A stretch of 64,000 nucleotides of DNA from Ignavibacteria bacterium UBA2373 (GTDB taxonomy: Bacteria; Bacteroidota; Ignavibacteria; Kapaibacteriales; UBA961). Shown piece by piece: positions 18,794 through 26,524 of this stretch; position 1 is the first letter of the stretch; each line of letters opens with the position of its first letter. Where the stretch lies: the NCBI GenBank assembly GCA_002344005.1, contig DDTD01000096.1, positions 1 to 64,000 on the forward strand. The letters run 5' to 3'. The notes below the pieces were generated by a model. It was not told the origin of the DNA and ran no database searches. It was given only the letters and a program-made list of their open reading frames with translations. The translations under genes were made by a program, and so were the position numbers.

Positions 18794-19294
18794 TTAAGAG
18801 TTTACAAACTCAATTACCAACTCTACACTGATTTCATTGCCGTAATAACGCGAAAGACTATCAACAACAACTCCACCCATGTGATAATAAAAAAACTTTG
18901 CCGGATTGCTCTCAAGCACCACCACCATTGTTTTAGCATATCCTTGTTCATAAAGCCATTCAAATGAACTTTTCAACAAATATTTTCCTAATCCTTGTGA
19001 ATGTATTTTCGGCTCTATATATAAGGAAAAGACTTCACCTGACTCAGGGTATTTTTCAAGACGGCTTTTCCCCGCACAAATAAAACCTACTATACGATTA
19101 TCACCCCAGACAACACATGTATAGCACACATTGTTTAACTGCTTTTTCCAATAATTTACAAACTGTTCTTTGTTGAGTTTATCAAGATATTCAGACGGAA
19201 GTAAATGTTCGTAAGTGTTTAAAAAACAAGTTTTATGAAACTCTGCAAGTTTTCTTATATCTAAATATGTAGCTGATTTACATTCTATTTGCAT
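18794..19294 (-). CDS. GNAT N-acetyltransferase
   Basis: A 166-aa GNAT-fold acetyltransferase. The acetyl-CoA pyrophosphate loop is SQGLGKYLL, preceded by the beta-4 strand GEVFSLYIEP and followed by helix and beta-5 (MVVVLESNPAKFFYYHMGG). The start at 19294 is chosen because longer starts would run through the terminator hairpin at 19305-19333. The substrate cannot be told. It is the last gene of the cluster and follows the Clp-N-like gene. Confidence 0.75.
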   Translation of the reverse strand: MQIECKSATYLDIRKLAEFHKTCFLNTYEHLLPSEYLDKLNKEQFVNYWKKQLNNVCYTCVVWGDNRIVGFICAGKSRLEKYPESGEVFSLYIEPKIHSQGLGKYLLKSSFEWLYEQGYAKTMVVVLESNPAKFFYYHMGGVVVDSLSRYYGNEISVELVIEFVNS

Positions 19295-19304
19295 CACAAA
19301 ATAA

Positions 19305-19333
19305 AATTCAGGCATCCTAAGGATACCTGAATT
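19305..19333 (-). terminator. Terminator hairpin of the Clp-N-like gene
   Basis: An inverted repeat with arms AATTCAGG..ATCCT and AGGAT..CCTGAATT lies between the Clp-N-like gene and the acetyltransferase gene. On the minus strand it is followed by TTTTATTTTG. Confidence 0.65.
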
Positions 19334-19377
19334 AGAAAGTTCATAAAACACCAACGCCACTTACCCGGTTTCACAAC

Positions 19378-19833
19378 TTATACTGAATAAAATTTACGTA
19401 ATGCAAGTATATCTACATTTTCTTTAAGGACTGCATAGGCATGTGAATCAGGAGATAAGAGAATTCCTATCATGAGTTGATGCAAATCTACTCTCCCAAG
19501 TATAGACCCGGATTCTTGAGTTTTAAGAACAACTTTTTCTGCCTCATTACTTAACACAATGGATTGTGCCGGTACTTTATTATCCTCTACACTTAGTTCT
19601 GTAGATGTACCATATTCAGTTGCTTTTTCCATCGCTTTTGCTGCACATTCTTTATAGTTGGGTATTACATCTCGCAAAGACTCTACCGTAGAAGAGTTTT
19701 CAAATACATTTACTAATAAATGTGCTGATGTAATGCATTTGCTTTTCAAATGTGATGCCAAAGCAAAACTCTGTTGCATGATTGCTTTAAAATCATCTGA
19801 ATATGACGATGCGGTTAATTGAACATTACTCAT
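19378..19833 (-). CDS. Stand-alone Clp N-terminal-domain-like protein
   Basis: A 151-aa protein with the two-repeat helical pattern of the ClpA/ClpC N-domain. Repeat 1 is FKAIMQQSFALASHLKSKCITSAHLLVNVF and repeat 2 is VLSNEAEKVVLKTQESGSILGRVDLHQLMIGIL. There is no AAA+ ATPase module. N-domains bind substrates or adaptors, so this may be an adaptor, or a decoy for a Clp chaperone. It could also be a plain ligand-binding helical protein. Confidence 0.6.
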   Translation of the reverse strand: MSNVQLTASSYSDDFKAIMQQSFALASHLKSKCITSAHLLVNVFENSSTVESLRDVIPNYKECAAKAMEKATEYGTSTELSVEDNKVPAQSIVLSNEAEKVVLKTQESGSILGRVDLHQLMIGILLSPDSHAYAVLKENVDILALRKFYSV

Positions 19834-19872
19834 GAATCTGTCTCCTTAAAAATTATAATTAACGCAAAAAAA

Positions 19873-20310
19873 TTAGAATATTTTGTAAGGTGTATCATGA
19901 ACAGTTTCCTGACTCCATAGATGACCAGCCTCATCAACATACATAAGTCCAATAGGAATATCTGCACCAACTGATCCGTTGTAGCTAACACCCGATAAAG
20001 TATAACTAATTGTTAATTGTGAACCACTTGTATTTGTAGAAAAAGAGTAACTTGTTGAAGAGTTATTATTTACAGTGGGGATAGGAAATGTAGATATACT
20101 ACCTCCCGTTAAAGAAAAAGTCAAGTTTGTTATTTGGGATGAATTATAGTTGGTAAAATTCCCATTAGATATTGCTGTGATTGATTTACCTTTACCCTTC
20201 AACTCTTCAGTATTAATTCTACTTTCAGATCTAGTGCCCGGTTCAATAGCTCCATTATCACTACAACTGATCATTGCCACCATCAATACTAATATAAAAG
20301 TACTTTTCAT
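19873..20310 (-). CDS. Small lipoprotein
   Basis: A 145-aa lipoprotein with lipobox VAMISCSDN. The mature sequence is Ser/Thr/Asn-rich beta sequence ending HLWSQETVHDTPYKIF. No known domain recognised. It is preceded by copy B of the 80-bp promoter repeat and followed by the Clp-N-like gene, probably in one transcript ending at the hairpin near 19.3 kb. Confidence 0.5.
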   Translation of the reverse strand: MKSTFILVLMVAMISCSDNGAIEPGTRSESRINTEELKGKGKSITAISNGNFTNYNSSQITNLTFSLTGGSISTFPIPTVNNNSSTSYSFSTNTSGSQLTISYTLSGVSYNGSVGADIPIGLMYVDEAGHLWSQETVHDTPYKIF

Positions 20311-20415
20311 AGTTTACCTCAAAATAAGTAATAAAAAAAAACTTGCCCATGTCCTCTTCGATATCTTTAATGCTTTACTGTTTGCGAAGAGGCAGCAATG
20401 AGCGCAGCACAAATA

Positions 20416-20495
20416 TATCACATGGTTTCTACTATGTAAATCGTAAAAAATGGGTAGAAAGGGACATTAACAAAACATTAATTTTTATTCACTAT
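20416..20495 (-). repeat. 80-bp promoter-containing repeat, copy B
   Basis: Second copy of the element at 16311-16390 (71/80 identical), 106 bp upstream of the lipoprotein gene. On the minus strand it runs into TTTA-N19-TATATTTG, a good Bacteroidota promoter match (the -7 box is at 20410-20417). It accounts for most of the gap 20311-20626, whose right end is the paaA terminator. Confidence 0.7.
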
Positions 20496-20572
20496 TCTTG
20501 AATGCAGTGTTATTATTATTCTATCTCCTTACAAAAGAACACGCTACCTAAACAAATCGTATAGACATAAAA

Positions 20573-20603
20573 AAAATCCCTTCACGACATGTAAAGGGAT
20601 TTT
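20573..20603 (-). terminator. Terminator of paaA
   Basis: A 10-bp stem (AAAATCCCTT / AAGGGATTTT) with an 11-nt loop lies just after the paaA stop. On the minus strand it is followed by T residues. Confidence 0.75.
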
Positions 20604-20626
20604 CAGTAAATAGTATCAATATTTTT

Positions 20627-21616
20627 TTATGATAATGGCACTGTATAAGCATGAGTATTTTTCTTTAAAGCTCTGCGTACCCATGCGCCGTTTTCTTCTG
20701 CTGTGCGACGTACTGCCAAGCGTTCTGCATTGCAAGGACCATCGCCATTAATGACACGGAAAAATTCATCCCAATCAGGATCACCAATTATCCATTGTTT
20801 CGTTTCCGCATCTTGATGCAAATCAATGTCAGGAACAGTAAGACCCAATTCAAATATTTTCGGCAAATATTGTTTGAGGAAACTCTGACGCATATCATCA
20901 TTAGAAGCCATTTTTACTTTCCATTTCATCAATATGGCACCATGCTCGGAAACAGTATCCGGCGGTCCGAAGAAGTGCATAATTGGTCTCCACCAACGAT
21001 TAAGAGCTTCTTGCACCATCTCTCTTTGCAAAGGTGTGCCTGTGGCAAGTGTCACCACATTGTGATAGCCATAACGCAAATGGAATGATTCTTCTTGGCA
21101 AATACGCTCAAGCGCACGGCAATAAGGACCATAGGACCCTTTGGAATTAGCCACTTGATTAACAATTGCCGAAGCATCTATAAGCCAAGCAATGACGGCA
21201 GTGTCAGCCCATGTTTTGGCAGGATAATTAAAGACATTGGAGTATTTAGATTTCCCGATAAGCAAATCATTAATCATTGCCTCGCGAGATTTTCCGAGAG
21301 TTTCAGCAGCATTATAGAGAAGTTGGCAATGACCTGATTCATCTTGAACTTTAGCCATCAAAGCCATTTTACGTTTAAAACTTGGGGCGCGTGTAATCCA
21401 CGTTCCCTCCGGCAATGCACCAATAATTTCAGAATGTGCATGTTGTTCTATCATGCGAATTAATTGGCGACGATATTCTTTGGGCATCCAGTCATGCGGC
21501 TCAATTTTTTCGCCACGCAGGATTTTTGCTTCGAATTCCGCAAGCCGTTCGGGGTCTTCACCCTCGAGAATATTCCGTTTCGGCTTGGAATCTGTCACTG
21601 ATAAATTACCGTACAT
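20627..21616 (-). CDS. paaA: Phenylacetyl-CoA epoxidase subunit PaaA-like protein
   Basis: A 329-aa member of the PaaA family, the catalytic di-iron subunit of 1,2-phenylacetyl-CoA epoxidase. Ferritin-like iron-ligand motifs are visible: MIEQHAHSEIIGALPEG, AKVQDESGHCQLLYNAAETLG and CQEESFHLRYGYHNV. Length fits the family. The usual partners paaB, paaC, paaD and paaE are absent on both sides: tsaE lies upstream and a lipoprotein cluster downstream. It may pair with subunits elsewhere, or be a divergent stand-alone di-iron oxygenase. Confidence 0.8.
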   Translation of the reverse strand: MYGNLSVTDSKPKRNILEGEDPERLAEFEAKILRGEKIEPHDWMPKEYRRQLIRMIEQHAHSEIIGALPEGTWITRAPSFKRKMALMAKVQDESGHCQLLYNAAETLGKSREAMINDLLIGKSKYSNVFNYPAKTWADTAVIAWLIDASAIVNQVANSKGSYGPYCRALERICQEESFHLRYGYHNVVTLATGTPLQREMVQEALNRWWRPIMHFFGPPDTVSEHGAILMKWKVKMASNDDMRQSFLKQYLPKIFELGLTVPDIDLHQDAETKQWIIGDPDWDEFFRVINGDGPCNAERLAVRRTAEENGAWVRRALKKNTHAYTVPLS

Positions 21617-21686
21617 GAACGGCTCCTTTCATCTTCAATAGTGATAAAAAAATAAGTATCACCACACTCCGAGAACCAGCATCATC

Positions 21687-22178
21687 TTAGACTGTTGCTT
21701 CCAATGATGGATATTGAGGCGTTTCTTCGCCTATGTGATTAATAACGATTAGACGTTCATTTTCATTGTCTGCATCAAAAGATATATGAACAGTCCACCT
21801 AATATCGGGAATAAGATTACCGGCATTTTCTGACCATTCCACTAACTTAATAGTATCCTCAGAATACATACAATCCCTGAACCCTATTTCATCCAATTCC
21901 TCTTCGGATTTGATACGATAGAGATCAACATGATAAATCGTGATTTCATCATTTTCGGGGGTTTCACCCGTATATTGATTCATTACCGTAAATGTAGGGC
22001 TTGAAACTATTTCCTCAACATTAAAGTAATGGCTAATCCCTTTGATAAACTCAGTTTTTCCGGCACCCAAATCACCAAAAAACATTACGACATCTTGCGT
22101 GCGTAATCGTTCGGCAAATGCAGTGCCTAATCTAAAGGTTTCTTCTTCAGAATGAGATCGGTAACTCTCCGCTTCCAT
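21687..22178 (-). CDS. tsaE: tRNA t6A biosynthesis ATPase TsaE
   Basis: A 163-aa P-loop protein of the TsaE family, needed with TsaB and TsaD to make threonylcarbamoyladenosine at A37 of ANN-decoding tRNAs. Walker A is GDLGAGKTEF. The family blocks SSPTFTVMNQY, IYHVDLYRI, LDEIGF and LVEWSENAG are all present. It lies between paaA and a tRNA gene on the same strand. Confidence 0.92.
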   Translation of the reverse strand: MEAESYRSHSEEETFRLGTAFAERLRTQDVVMFFGDLGAGKTEFIKGISHYFNVEEIVSSPTFTVMNQYTGETPENDEITIYHVDLYRIKSEEELDEIGFRDCMYSEDTIKLVEWSENAGNLIPDIRWTVHISFDADNENERLIVINHIGEETPQYPSLEATV

Positions 22179-22323
22179 TCAGTGTCCGTTTTTGTGAAAC
22201 AATATCTATTGTCCAAAGCGCAAATTTATGATTTTGTAGCCTATGTGCGAAAGAATTATACCCTTTGTTTGTCATAAGAAACAAAAATCCCGAATCTCGA
22301 AACCGACATTCGGGTCTTGTGCT

Positions 22324-22401
22324 TGGTGGACCCTACTGGATTCGAACCAGTGACCTCTACCGTGTCAAGGTAACGCTCTGAACCAACTGAGCTAAGGATC
22401 C
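22324..22401 (-). tRNA. tRNA-Val (GAC), with encoded CCA
   Basis: A cloverleaf reads on the minus strand from GGATCCTTAGCTCAG to the encoded CCA. The acceptor stem is GGATCCT/AGGGTCC with one G-U pair, the D-loop has AGTTGGTT, the anticodon loop is TTGACAC (anticodon GAC) and the T-arm contains GGTTCGAATCC. Confidence 0.95.
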
Positions 22402-22585
22402 CTACTGTTTTTGCGAACTGCAAAAATAGCCCTATTTTCCTTCTCCGTAAAATTTTCTTCACTTATATTATGCTACAACAGCAGTGCAACAGAACAAATT
22501 TCACAATCAAACAGCTTGTGTTTTCCGAAATTTTTATAGTTTTGCAGTCAAATACTTAAAAAAATTTAGATTTTTAGAGATAAAT

Positions 22586-23041
22586 TTGAAAAATACTGAT
22601 AAAATCATCTGTGCTACTCTCCAGCTCAATGCTCGCACACCTCTCACTTCCCTAGCGGAGAAAACCGGTTTATCGGTTGCCTCAGTAAGCGAACATGTCA
22701 AAAAATTAGAAGAACAGCATATCATTCAAGGGTATTATACGAAACTTGACCACAAAGCTCTGGGTTTTGATATTACGGCTTTTGTCTTTGTTGCCGTTGA
22801 GTCAAGTACCTATTATGAAGGATTTATAGCACAATGCCGCATGATTCCTGAAATTATGGAATGTCATGCTATTACAGGCAATGGCTCACATATACTGAAA
22901 ATTCGCACAATAAACACTTCCGAGTTAGAACGATTACTGGCAATGGTACAACGCATCGAAGGCGTTAAAAATACGACCACCAATATTGTTCTTTCTTCGC
23001 ATATCGAATCAATGGCTTTGCATCTAACTACTCATCAATAA
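22586..23041 (+). CDS. Lrp/AsnC-family regulator
   Basis: About 151 aa. The N-terminal HTH has the family pattern TDKIICATLQLNARTPLTSLAEKTGLSVASVSEHVKKLEE. The C-terminal RAM domain (about 70-150) has the conserved ITGNGSHILKIRT. No ATG sits at the expected start, so a TTG at 22586 is the likely initiator. The in-frame ATG at 22484 adds 34 residues unlike the family. It lies 26 bp before glutamine synthetase III, so control of nitrogen assimilation is a reasonable inference. Confidence 0.85.
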   Translation: MKNTDKIICATLQLNARTPLTSLAEKTGLSVASVSEHVKKLEEQHIIQGYYTKLDHKALGFDITAFVFVAVESSTYYEGFIAQCRMIPEIMECHAITGNGSHILKIRTINTSELERLLAMVQRIEGVKNTTTNIVLSSHIESMALHLTTHQ

Positions 23042-23067
23042 ATTACTTACTAAAGGATTGTTTTCCT

Positions 23068-25245
23068 ATGACACATCATTCAGATTACGATGTTTTGGCA
23101 GCAGCAAAAAATTGGCGCACAATGATGCCGGAACTCGAAAAAATCACAGACATACAACAGATTTTTGGCGTGGATACTTTCTCTCTTGACCAGATGAGAG
23201 AAAAACTCTCCAAACCCGTCTGGAAATCATTACAAGCAACCATAGAGCGTGGACTGGCTCTTGATCCGAATGTTGCCGACATAGCAGCACTTGCCATGAA
23301 AGAATGGGCATTATCCAAAGGCGCAACCCATTACACACACTGGTTTCAACCATTAACAGGAACAACAGCCGAAAAACATGAAAGTTTCGTCACGCCCAAT
23401 GCCGGCGGCGGAGCAATCGCAGAATTTTCCGGCAAAGACCTTATTCAAGGCGAGCCCGATGCTTCTTCTTTTCCCAGTGGTGGACTTCGCGCCACATTTG
23501 AAGCACGCGGTTACACGGCATGGGATCCCACATCGCCGGCTTTTATCGTCAAACATTCCAATGGTGCTACGCTTTTTATTCCCACTGCATTCGCCTCATG
23601 GACGGGTGATGCACTCGATTATAAAACCCCTTTATTACGTTCGATCGAAGCATTAAATAAACAAGCAATGCGTGCTTTGCAATTATTTGGCGTGCAGACA
23701 AATAAAGTAGGAAGTACTGTTGGTGCAGAACAGGAATATTTTCTTATTGATGAAGAATTCTTTTTCCGTCGCCCCGATTTAGTAATGAGCGGCAGAACAT
23801 TATTCGGCGCACGTCCGCCACGTGGTCAAGAATTAGAAGACCATTATTTTGGTTCGATTCCCGATCGTGTCTTATCGTTTATGACTGCCGTTGAAACAGA
23901 ATTATATCGCCTGGGCGTTCCCATCAAAACACGTCATAATGAAGTTGCTCCGGCACAATATGAATTAGCCCCCATTTTTGAAAATTCGAATATTGCAGCA
24001 GATCATCAACAAGTGGTAATGCAAGTATTAAAAAATACTGCTCGTCGCTTTGGCTTAGTCTGTTTGCTTCATGAAAAACCATTTGCAGGTGTGAATGGCA
24101 GTGGTAAACATGTCAATTGGTCTATGAGTACTGATACAGGACTAAATTTACTTGAACCGGGCGATACACCTCATGCAAATATGCAATTTCTCTTTTTCTG
24201 TACAGCCGTCATTAAAGCTGTGGACACCTATGCGGACTTATTACGTATGTCAGTGGCATCGGCAGCTAATGACCACCGTTTAGGCGCGAATGAAGCACCG
24301 CCGGCAATTATGTCTATTTTCCTTGGCGATCAATTAGCGGATGTGTTTGAACAATTAGAAAAAGGTGCTTTACGGAAATCCAAATCAGGCGGTTTACTTG
24401 GTCTCGGCACAAATGTATTGCCACATTTACCGCGCCATGCAGGTGACAGAAATCGTACATCTCCATTTGCATTTACAGGTAATAAATTTGAATTTCGTGC
24501 CGTTGGTTCCAGTCAATCGGTTTCCTTCCCCATAACAGTATTAAATACTATTGTGGCTCAATCCATCAATGAAATGACCAATGCTTTACAAGCACGACTG
24601 AAAAAGAAAGAATCATTGGAAACTGCATTAAAAATAATTTTAACCGATACAATTAAAAAACATAAACGTGTTGTTTTTAATGGTGACGGCTATGAGGATA
24701 AATGGAAAAAAGAAGCACAAAAACGCGGTTTACCCAATCGTAGGACATCACTTGAAGCAATTGAACAATTAATTCAAAAACAGCATATTAAAGTTTTTGC
24801 TGACCATGCAGTTCTTTCCGAGCGCGAAGTAGAAGCACGCCACGAAATTGCTCTTGATCAATATTTTAAAACAATAAATATTGAAGCTGAAACAACAGAA
24901 TGGATTGCCTGTACCATTATTCTTCCGGCTGCACATCAGTATATTGGTGAATTAGCTGCAATTGCAGAGAACTTAGCAGAAACAGGTATTCAATCAAAAG
25001 CACTTTTACGATCATTACAAGATATTGTCACAAAAACTGACGATTTATCGGAGAATTTAGAGATACTCAAAAAAGCTAATCGTGATTTAGGTGGCGACAC
25101 CATCCATTCAAAAGCATATCACATGCGTGATACTGTTGTGCCTGCGATGAATAAAGTACGAGCAGCAGCGGATGAATTGGAACGCATTATCCCCGATAAA
25201 TTGTGGTCAATGCCAACATATAGAGAAATGCTCTTTGTCAAATAA
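23068..25245 (+). CDS. glnN: Glutamine synthetase type III
   Basis: A 725-aa GSIII, which makes glutamine from glutamate, ammonia and ATP. The length is typical of type III and far above types I and II. Diagnostic motifs include the N-terminal FTHWFQPLTG-like segment (HYTHWFQPLTGTTAEKH), SFPSGGLRATFEARGYTAWD, the Glu-rich VGAEQEYFLID, the ATP/ammonia region NGSGKHVNWSM and NRTSPFAFTGNKFEFRAVGSS. It follows an Lrp-type regulator and has its own terminator. Confidence 0.95.
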   Translation: MTHHSDYDVLAAAKNWRTMMPELEKITDIQQIFGVDTFSLDQMREKLSKPVWKSLQATIERGLALDPNVADIAALAMKEWALSKGATHYTHWFQPLTGTTAEKHESFVTPNAGGGAIAEFSGKDLIQGEPDASSFPSGGLRATFEARGYTAWDPTSPAFIVKHSNGATLFIPTAFASWTGDALDYKTPLLRSIEALNKQAMRALQLFGVQTNKVGSTVGAEQEYFLIDEEFFFRRPDLVMSGRTLFGARPPRGQELEDHYFGSIPDRVLSFMTAVETELYRLGVPIKTRHNEVAPAQYELAPIFENSNIAADHQQVVMQVLKNTARRFGLVCLLHEKPFAGVNGSGKHVNWSMSTDTGLNLLEPGDTPHANMQFLFFCTAVIKAVDTYADLLRMSVASAANDHRLGANEAPPAIMSIFLGDQLADVFEQLEKGALRKSKSGGLLGLGTNVLPHLPRHAGDRNRTSPFAFTGNKFEFRAVGSSQSVSFPITVLNTIVAQSINEMTNALQARLKKKESLETALKIILTDTIKKHKRVVFNGDGYEDKWKKEAQKRGLPNRRTSLEAIEQLIQKQHIKVFADHAVLSEREVEARHEIALDQYFKTINIEAETTEWIACTIILPAAHQYIGELAAIAENLAETGIQSKALLRSLQDIVTKTDDLSENLEILKKANRDLGGDTIHSKAYHMRDTVVPAMNKVRAAADELERIIPDKLWSMPTYREMLFVK

Positions 25246-25270
25246 GATATTTATTATCTGTATAAATAGC

Positions 25271-25309
25271 AAAGGAATCCCATCATACTTTAATGGGATT
25301 CCTTTTTTT
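25271..25309 (+). terminator. Terminator of glnN
   Basis: A 12-bp stem (AAAGGAATCCCA / TGGGATTCCTTT) lies 26 bp past the glnN stop and is followed by a run of T. It probably also serves the convergent membrane protein gene. Confidence 0.85.
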
Positions 25310-25322
25310 ATTGTTTTCACAT

Positions 25323-26051
25323 TTAATGTCTATGATGACGGCAGCAATCTGACTCAGCAGGTTTTTCTACTTGTAATTTAGGACTGATATACGGAATATC
25401 CAAACCCATACCACGCATAATAAAAACTGTGCCAATCGCTACAGCAAGTACCGGCGTTATTTTTTTTATCAAACCCCGAAAAGAAGGTCGTGCAAAATGA
25501 GGCAATAATGATACAGCTAACATAGCAGGCATAGTCCCCAATCCAAATAATCCCATAAATACTGCACTCTCTGCTATTGTCTCAGTATTTAATGCACCCG
25601 CAAAGGCAACATAAACAAATCCGCAAGGCAATAATCCATTAAGTAAACCTAAGAAAAAAAGTGACGAATACGAACGTTGACGGAATAATCCCGACAGTCC
25701 TTTTTTTACTGTGTTGACAGGTGAAAATGATGAAAATTTCGGTAAAAAGTGCGAAATTAAACGAGGAAACACAGCAATAGCTATAACCATTATTCCACTG
25801 ATAATTGACAGCCATTCTTGCAATCCTGCAATACGAATCATACCACCCATCGCCCCGATAGCTAATCCTAATGCAGCATACGTTACGATACGTCCAATAT
25901 TGTACATCACGCGACTTATAATAAACCCAAAACGCGTTGATGAAACAGACGGCAAAGCCAAAGCTATCGGACCACACATCCCCACACAGTGCATACTTCC
26001 GGCAAAACCAAGAATAAATGCCGAAGACAATAAAAATGATGCCGTTATCAT
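25323..26051 (-). CDS. DsbD/SafE-like membrane protein of the cbb3 locus
   Basis: A 242-aa polytopic membrane protein with about six segments and the signature GFAGSMHCVGMCGPIALAL, found in the SafE/DsbD_2-type proteins that travel with ccoGHIS. A second LLNGLLPCGFVYVAF lies mid-protein, and the C-terminus is Cys/His-rich (SDCCRHHRH). Family members are linked to copper handling for oxidase assembly, and the paired Cys and His residues fit metal traffic. It overlaps ccoH by 4 bp. Confidence 0.75.
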   Translation of the reverse strand: MITASFLLSSAFILGFAGSMHCVGMCGPIALALPSVSSTRFGFIISRVMYNIGRIVTYAALGLAIGAMGGMIRIAGLQEWLSIISGIMVIAIAVFPRLISHFLPKFSSFSPVNTVKKGLSGLFRQRSYSSLFFLGLLNGLLPCGFVYVAFAGALNTETIAESAVFMGLFGLGTMPAMLAVSLLPHFARPSFRGLIKKITPVLAVAIGTVFIMRGMGLDIPYISPKLQVEKPAESDCCRHHRH

Positions 26052-26494
26052 AAATTTATCATGTGTTGATAATAATATTTTTTACCGCCGGAACTCCAAG
26101 TGATTGCAACTTTCCAACGCCCCTTCTGATAACCGTCGGTATTAAAATCGAAACGGTTATTCATAGATTTTTTTATTGGGATAATACGATCGAAAGAAGA
26201 TGTAGAAGGATGATAAAAATGTACACTGCCATCTTCTGGTAAAGCCATTGAAGGAAATATAATGATGACAGAATTATTGTTTGTATCATAGCTGATATCA
26301 ACATGTTCTTCCAAGGCATTTGCGCGTTCGGTTTGTTCTATCCGATTTTGATAATCTATCTCTTGCGCATAATAATCATTACTTACTAATTCGACTTTTT
26401 GCGTAAAAGCAAATGTGACAAAGCTTAATGTACCAATAACAAAAAGTATATAGACAACCGCGATGCCTTTACCCCAATTCCACTGAATTTTCAT
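26048..26494 (-). CDS. ccoH: CcoH/FixH cbb3 oxidase assembly protein
   Basis: A 148-aa protein with one N-terminal membrane segment (GIAVVYILFVIGTLSFVTFAF) followed by the FixH hallmark VELVSNDYYAQEIDYQNRIEQTERA. The rest is an extracytoplasmic beta domain. FixH/CcoH supports assembly and stability of cbb3 oxidase with CcoI. It lies between ccoG (30 bp away) and the DsbD/SafE-like gene. Confidence 0.85.
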   Translation of the reverse strand: MKIQWNWGKGIAVVYILFVIGTLSFVTFAFTQKVELVSNDYYAQEIDYQNRIEQTERANALEEHVDISYDTNNNSVIIIFPSMALPEDGSVHFYHPSTSSFDRIIPIKKSMNNRFDFNTDGYQKGRWKVAITWSSGGKKYYYQHMINL

Positions 26495-26524
26495 AATAGT
26501 CTTCCGAGAAAAGTTATAAAATTA

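Noticed and set aside
22324..22401. tRNA-Val as an integration site of a genomic island
   Set aside because: No repeat of the tRNA 3' end is seen downstream and no integrase is near. The flanking genes are housekeeping.
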